A stretch of DNA of 64,000 nucleotides. Source: Mycobacterium sp. ITM-2016-00317 (GTDB lineage: Bacteria > Actinomycetota > Actinomycetes > Mycobacteriales > Mycobacteriaceae). The stretch lies in contig NZ_CP134399.1 in assembly GCF_002968295.1 (NCBI RefSeq), positions 4,960,001-5,024,000 on the forward strand, given 5' to 3'. A model generated the notes under the pieces. That model was not told where the DNA came from and did not search any database. It saw only the letters and a program-made list of their open reading frames with translations. Below are positions 61,823-64,000 of this stretch, in pieces; position 1 is the stretch's first letter; each line of letters starts with the position of its first letter. The position numbers and the translations under genes were made by a program.

Positions 61823-62704
61823 TCAGCGATCGCTGTGGATGGCCGCGTCGATCAGCGCGGCGAGTTCACCGTCCAGCGGTGCTGCAGGTAACGGCGCGCC
61901 GTCGAGGGTGTGTACCCGTGCGGCCAGCGTGATACTGGAGACCAGCCAGACCCCTTGGGCGGCGACCAGGTCGGCGGGCCGCAGAGCCTGGTAGTCGCAG
62001 TCGTAGCCCTTGTTGCGCGCGACCTCGAACAGCGCCTGCTGGGTGGTACCGCGCAAAATCGGATACCACGGGGGCGGTGTCAGCAGGCACGTCCCGCCGT
62101 CAGGCGATGCCGTCGCGATGACGACGGTCGAGCGGGGCCCCTCGAGGATGTGCCCGTCGGTGCTGACGAAGATGACGTCGCCGGCGCCGTGCCGTTCTGC
62201 GTGCCGCAGCGCCGCCATGTTCACCGCGTACGACAGCGTCTTCGCGCCGGCCAGCAGCCACGGCATCGCGTCGATGCCGTCGGCGGGCAGGCTGCGTTGC
62301 AGGGTCATCGCGGCCACCCCGTCGCGTCGCACGGCGGCGACGCGTGACGGCAGCGGGCCGACCGTCGCATATGCGGTGGGCGTCGAACCGTGTTCGCGGC
62401 CCCGGCTGTACACCAGCCGCAGCACGCCCTCGTCCGGTCCCGCGGCCAGCCAGCAGTCCACCGCGACAGCCACCGCCGCCCGCCACTGCCCGGCGTCCGG
62501 CTCGGGCAGATCGAGGAGTCGGGCGGAGTGCGCCAGCCGGTCCAGGTGGGCACCCAGCAGGCACGGCCCGCCGTCGCGCACCAGCAACGTCTCGAAGATT
62601 CCGTCACCGCGCACCGCCGCGAGGTCGTCGGCGAACAGCAACGGCGCCTGCGGGTCGTGCAGCTGCCCGTCGAGGGTGACGACGACGCCCGGATGGTCAG
62701 CCAT
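61823..62704 (-). CDS. pabC: Aminodeoxychorismate lyase/branched-chain aminotransferase-like (PabC, Rv0812 type)
   Basis: A 293-residue fold-type IV PLP enzyme. GDGIFETLLVRDG, the Schiff-base Lys in AGAKTLSYAVN, Glu in GHILEGPRSTV and PILRGTTQQAL are typical. It should release pyruvate from 4-amino-4-deoxychorismate to give p-aminobenzoate for folate; D-amino-acid transaminase activity is a family alternative. Divergent from ygfZ, as in M. tuberculosis. Confidence 0.88.
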   Translation of the reverse strand: MADHPGVVVTLDGQLHDPQAPLLFADDLAAVRGDGIFETLLVRDGGPCLLGAHLDRLAHSARLLDLPEPDAGQWRAAVAVAVDCWLAAGPDEGVLRLVYSRGREHGSTPTAYATVGPLPSRVAAVRRDGVAAMTLQRSLPADGIDAMPWLLAGAKTLSYAVNMAALRHAERHGAGDVIFVSTDGHILEGPRSTVVIATASPDGGTCLLTPPPWYPILRGTTQQALFEVARNKGYDCDYQALRPADLVAAQGVWLVSSITLAARVHTLDGAPLPAAPLDGELAALIDAAIHSDR

Positions 62705-62757
62705 GGGGCATCAGCGTAGCCGCGCTTCGCTCCGCCGCCGACTCGTACAGTTGGATC

Positions 62758-63843
62758 ATGTCTGCCGTTCCCGCCCCCGATCCAGGACCCGACGCCGGAG
62801 CGGTCTGGCACTACGGAGACCCGCTCGGCGAGCAGCGCACCGCCGCCGAGGGGGCCGTCGTGGTCGACCGGTCCCACCGCGCGGTGATCACGATCACCGG
62901 CGCCGAGCGCCGGTCGTGGCTGCACACCGTGTCCAGCCAGCACGTCAGCGAGCTCCCCGCTGGCGCGGTGACCGAGAATCTGAGCCTGGACGGGCAGGGC
63001 CGTGTGGAAGATCACTGGCTGCAGACCCAGCTCGACGGGCGCACAGTGCTCGACACCGAGCCTTGGCGCGGTGAGCCGCTGCTGACCTTCCTGCGCAAGA
63101 TGGTGTTCTGGGCCGACGTCGCCGTGGAGTCCGCGGACCTCGCAGTGTTGTCCCTGCTGGGCCCCGGTGTCGCCGATCCTTCGGTGTCCGCCGCGCTCGG
63201 CCTGTCGGCACTGCCCGACCCGGCGACCGCGGTGGAACTGCCCGGCGGCGGCTTCGTCCGGCGCCTGCCCGGCACGTCGGTCGAGGTCGACGTCGTGGTG
63301 CCCAGGTCCGAGCTCGCCGGGTGGCGGGACAAGCTGGTCGCGGCCGGGGTTCGGCAGGCCGGCGTGTGGGCCTACGAGGCGCACCGGGTCGCGGCCCGCC
63401 GACCCCGCCTGGGCCTCGACACCGACGAACGCACCATCCCGCACGAGGTCGGCTGGATCGGCGGCCCGGGTGTCGGAGCCGTGCACCTGGACAAGGGGTG
63501 CTACCGGGGCCAGGAGACCGTGGCACGCGTGCACAACCTCGGCAAACCGCCGCGGATGCTGGTCCTGCTGCACCTCGACGGCTCCGCCGACCGGCCCGCC
63601 ACCGGGGATCCGCTGCTCGCCGGTGGCCGCACCGTCGGCCGGTTGGGCACCGTCGTGGACCACGTCGACGAGGGCGTGATCGCATTGGCTCTGCTCAAGC
63701 GCGGCCTGCCGACGGACACCGCATTGACGACGGGCGGGGACGTCGAGGTGCCCGCAGCCATCGACCCCGATTCGGTGGCCACAGTCGACGGAATGGGCGC
63801 CGGACGTCTCGCCGTGGAGCGGCTGCGCGGCGGCGCGAGGTGA
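62758..63843 (+). CDS. ygfZ: Folate-dependent protein YgfZ (GcvT-like)
   Basis: A 361-residue aminomethyltransferase-fold protein with the YgfZ signature KGCYRGQE (Lys246-Gly-Cys248). YgfZ uses tetrahydrofolate to help assemble or repair certain Fe-S enzymes. Rv0811c orthologue; next to pabC it forms a folate-linked pair. Confidence 0.92.
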   Translation: MSAVPAPDPGPDAGAVWHYGDPLGEQRTAAEGAVVVDRSHRAVITITGAERRSWLHTVSSQHVSELPAGAVTENLSLDGQGRVEDHWLQTQLDGRTVLDTEPWRGEPLLTFLRKMVFWADVAVESADLAVLSLLGPGVADPSVSAALGLSALPDPATAVELPGGGFVRRLPGTSVEVDVVVPRSELAGWRDKLVAAGVRQAGVWAYEAHRVAARRPRLGLDTDERTIPHEVGWIGGPGVGAVHLDKGCYRGQETVARVHNLGKPPRMLVLLHLDGSADRPATGDPLLAGGRTVGRLGTVVDHVDEGVIALALLKRGLPTDTALTTGGDVEVPAAIDPDSVATVDGMGAGRLAVERLRGGAR

Positions 63844-63989
63844 TCGCGCACGACAGGCGGCGCGCTCCCGTAGGGCCTGCCAGCACCACACCGCGAAGCA
63901 CGGTAAGCTGACCGCAGGACAATAAACACACTCAGATCGGAGCCGCCTAGTAATTGGGCCGCTCCGTTATTGCGCGAGGGGGTTCCCCC

Positions 63990-64000
63990 ATGGGCCGCGG
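63990..64000 (+). CDS. DUF3073 protein, first codons only
   Basis: ATG GGC CGC GG at the window end encodes MGRG, the start of the DUF3073 (Rv0810c) family. Synteny after ygfZ supports it. GAGGGGG precedes, inside a GGGGG-TT-CCCCC inverted repeat abutting the ATG. Confidence 0.7.

Overview
The window is high-GC DNA from a rapidly growing mycobacterium (Mycolicibacterium type). Both ends match the M. tuberculosis order Rv0823c to Rv0810c, read in reverse: dus, LCP protein, phoU/phoY2, [pst operon], mshD, glnR, lmeA, thiX, cysA2, sseC, the Rv0813c FABP-like gene, then at the right edge pabC (Rv0812), ygfZ (Rv0811c) and the first codons of a DUF3073 gene (Rv0810c). A pstSCAB operon between mshD and phoU is the M. 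smegmatis-like arrangement.

Left core (1-14,476). phoU (+) and pstSCAB (-) converge on a bidirectional terminator. Each has an actinobacterial PHO-box-like 11-nt direct repeat upstream, so phosphate starvation probably controls both. The sulfur operon (DUF4395, cysA2, sseC) follows a leaderless 30-codon ORF with six consecutive Cys codons, a cysteine-sensing attenuator. A second leaderless mini-gene encodes a 32-aa membrane peptide.

Accessory block (about 14.5-61.3 kb). Roughly 47 kb is inserted between two genes that are adjacent and convergent in M. tuberculosis. It is a lipid or cyclic-ketone catabolic island: a complete Mce importer (yrbEA/B, mceA-F, two Mce-associated proteins, DUF732, CAP protein) in the order of the mce3 operon; two tandem-TetR regulators of the Mce3R type; a P450 with a phthalate-dioxygenase-reductase-type partner; an LLM oxidoreductase; a Baeyer-Villiger monooxygenase; FadA/FadB; acyl-CoA ligases; FadE enzymes; an SCP-x thiolase with a MaoC pair; an ACAD-fold monooxygenase; a flavin reductase; esterases; and an NDP-forming acyl-CoA synthetase.

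The most interesting part is the eight-gene minus-strand operon at 53.6-61.3 kb. It combines an acyl-CoA ligase, an SDR, an ACAD-family enzyme, an APH-fold kinase and a small helical protein. That is the composition of the Pseudomonas levulinate (lvaABCDE) 4-hydroxyacyl-CoA pathway. Its first gene and a distant SDR at 20.7 kb share a nearly identical 19-bp operator at similar spacing.

Five genes in the block (tandem TetR 1, mceA, phosphomutase-like protein, SDR3, acyl-CoA ligase b) carry single-base frameshifts in G/C runs. They may be assembly errors or real decay, and reads are needed to tell. No rRNA, tRNA, CRISPR array, insertion sequence or integrase was seen.
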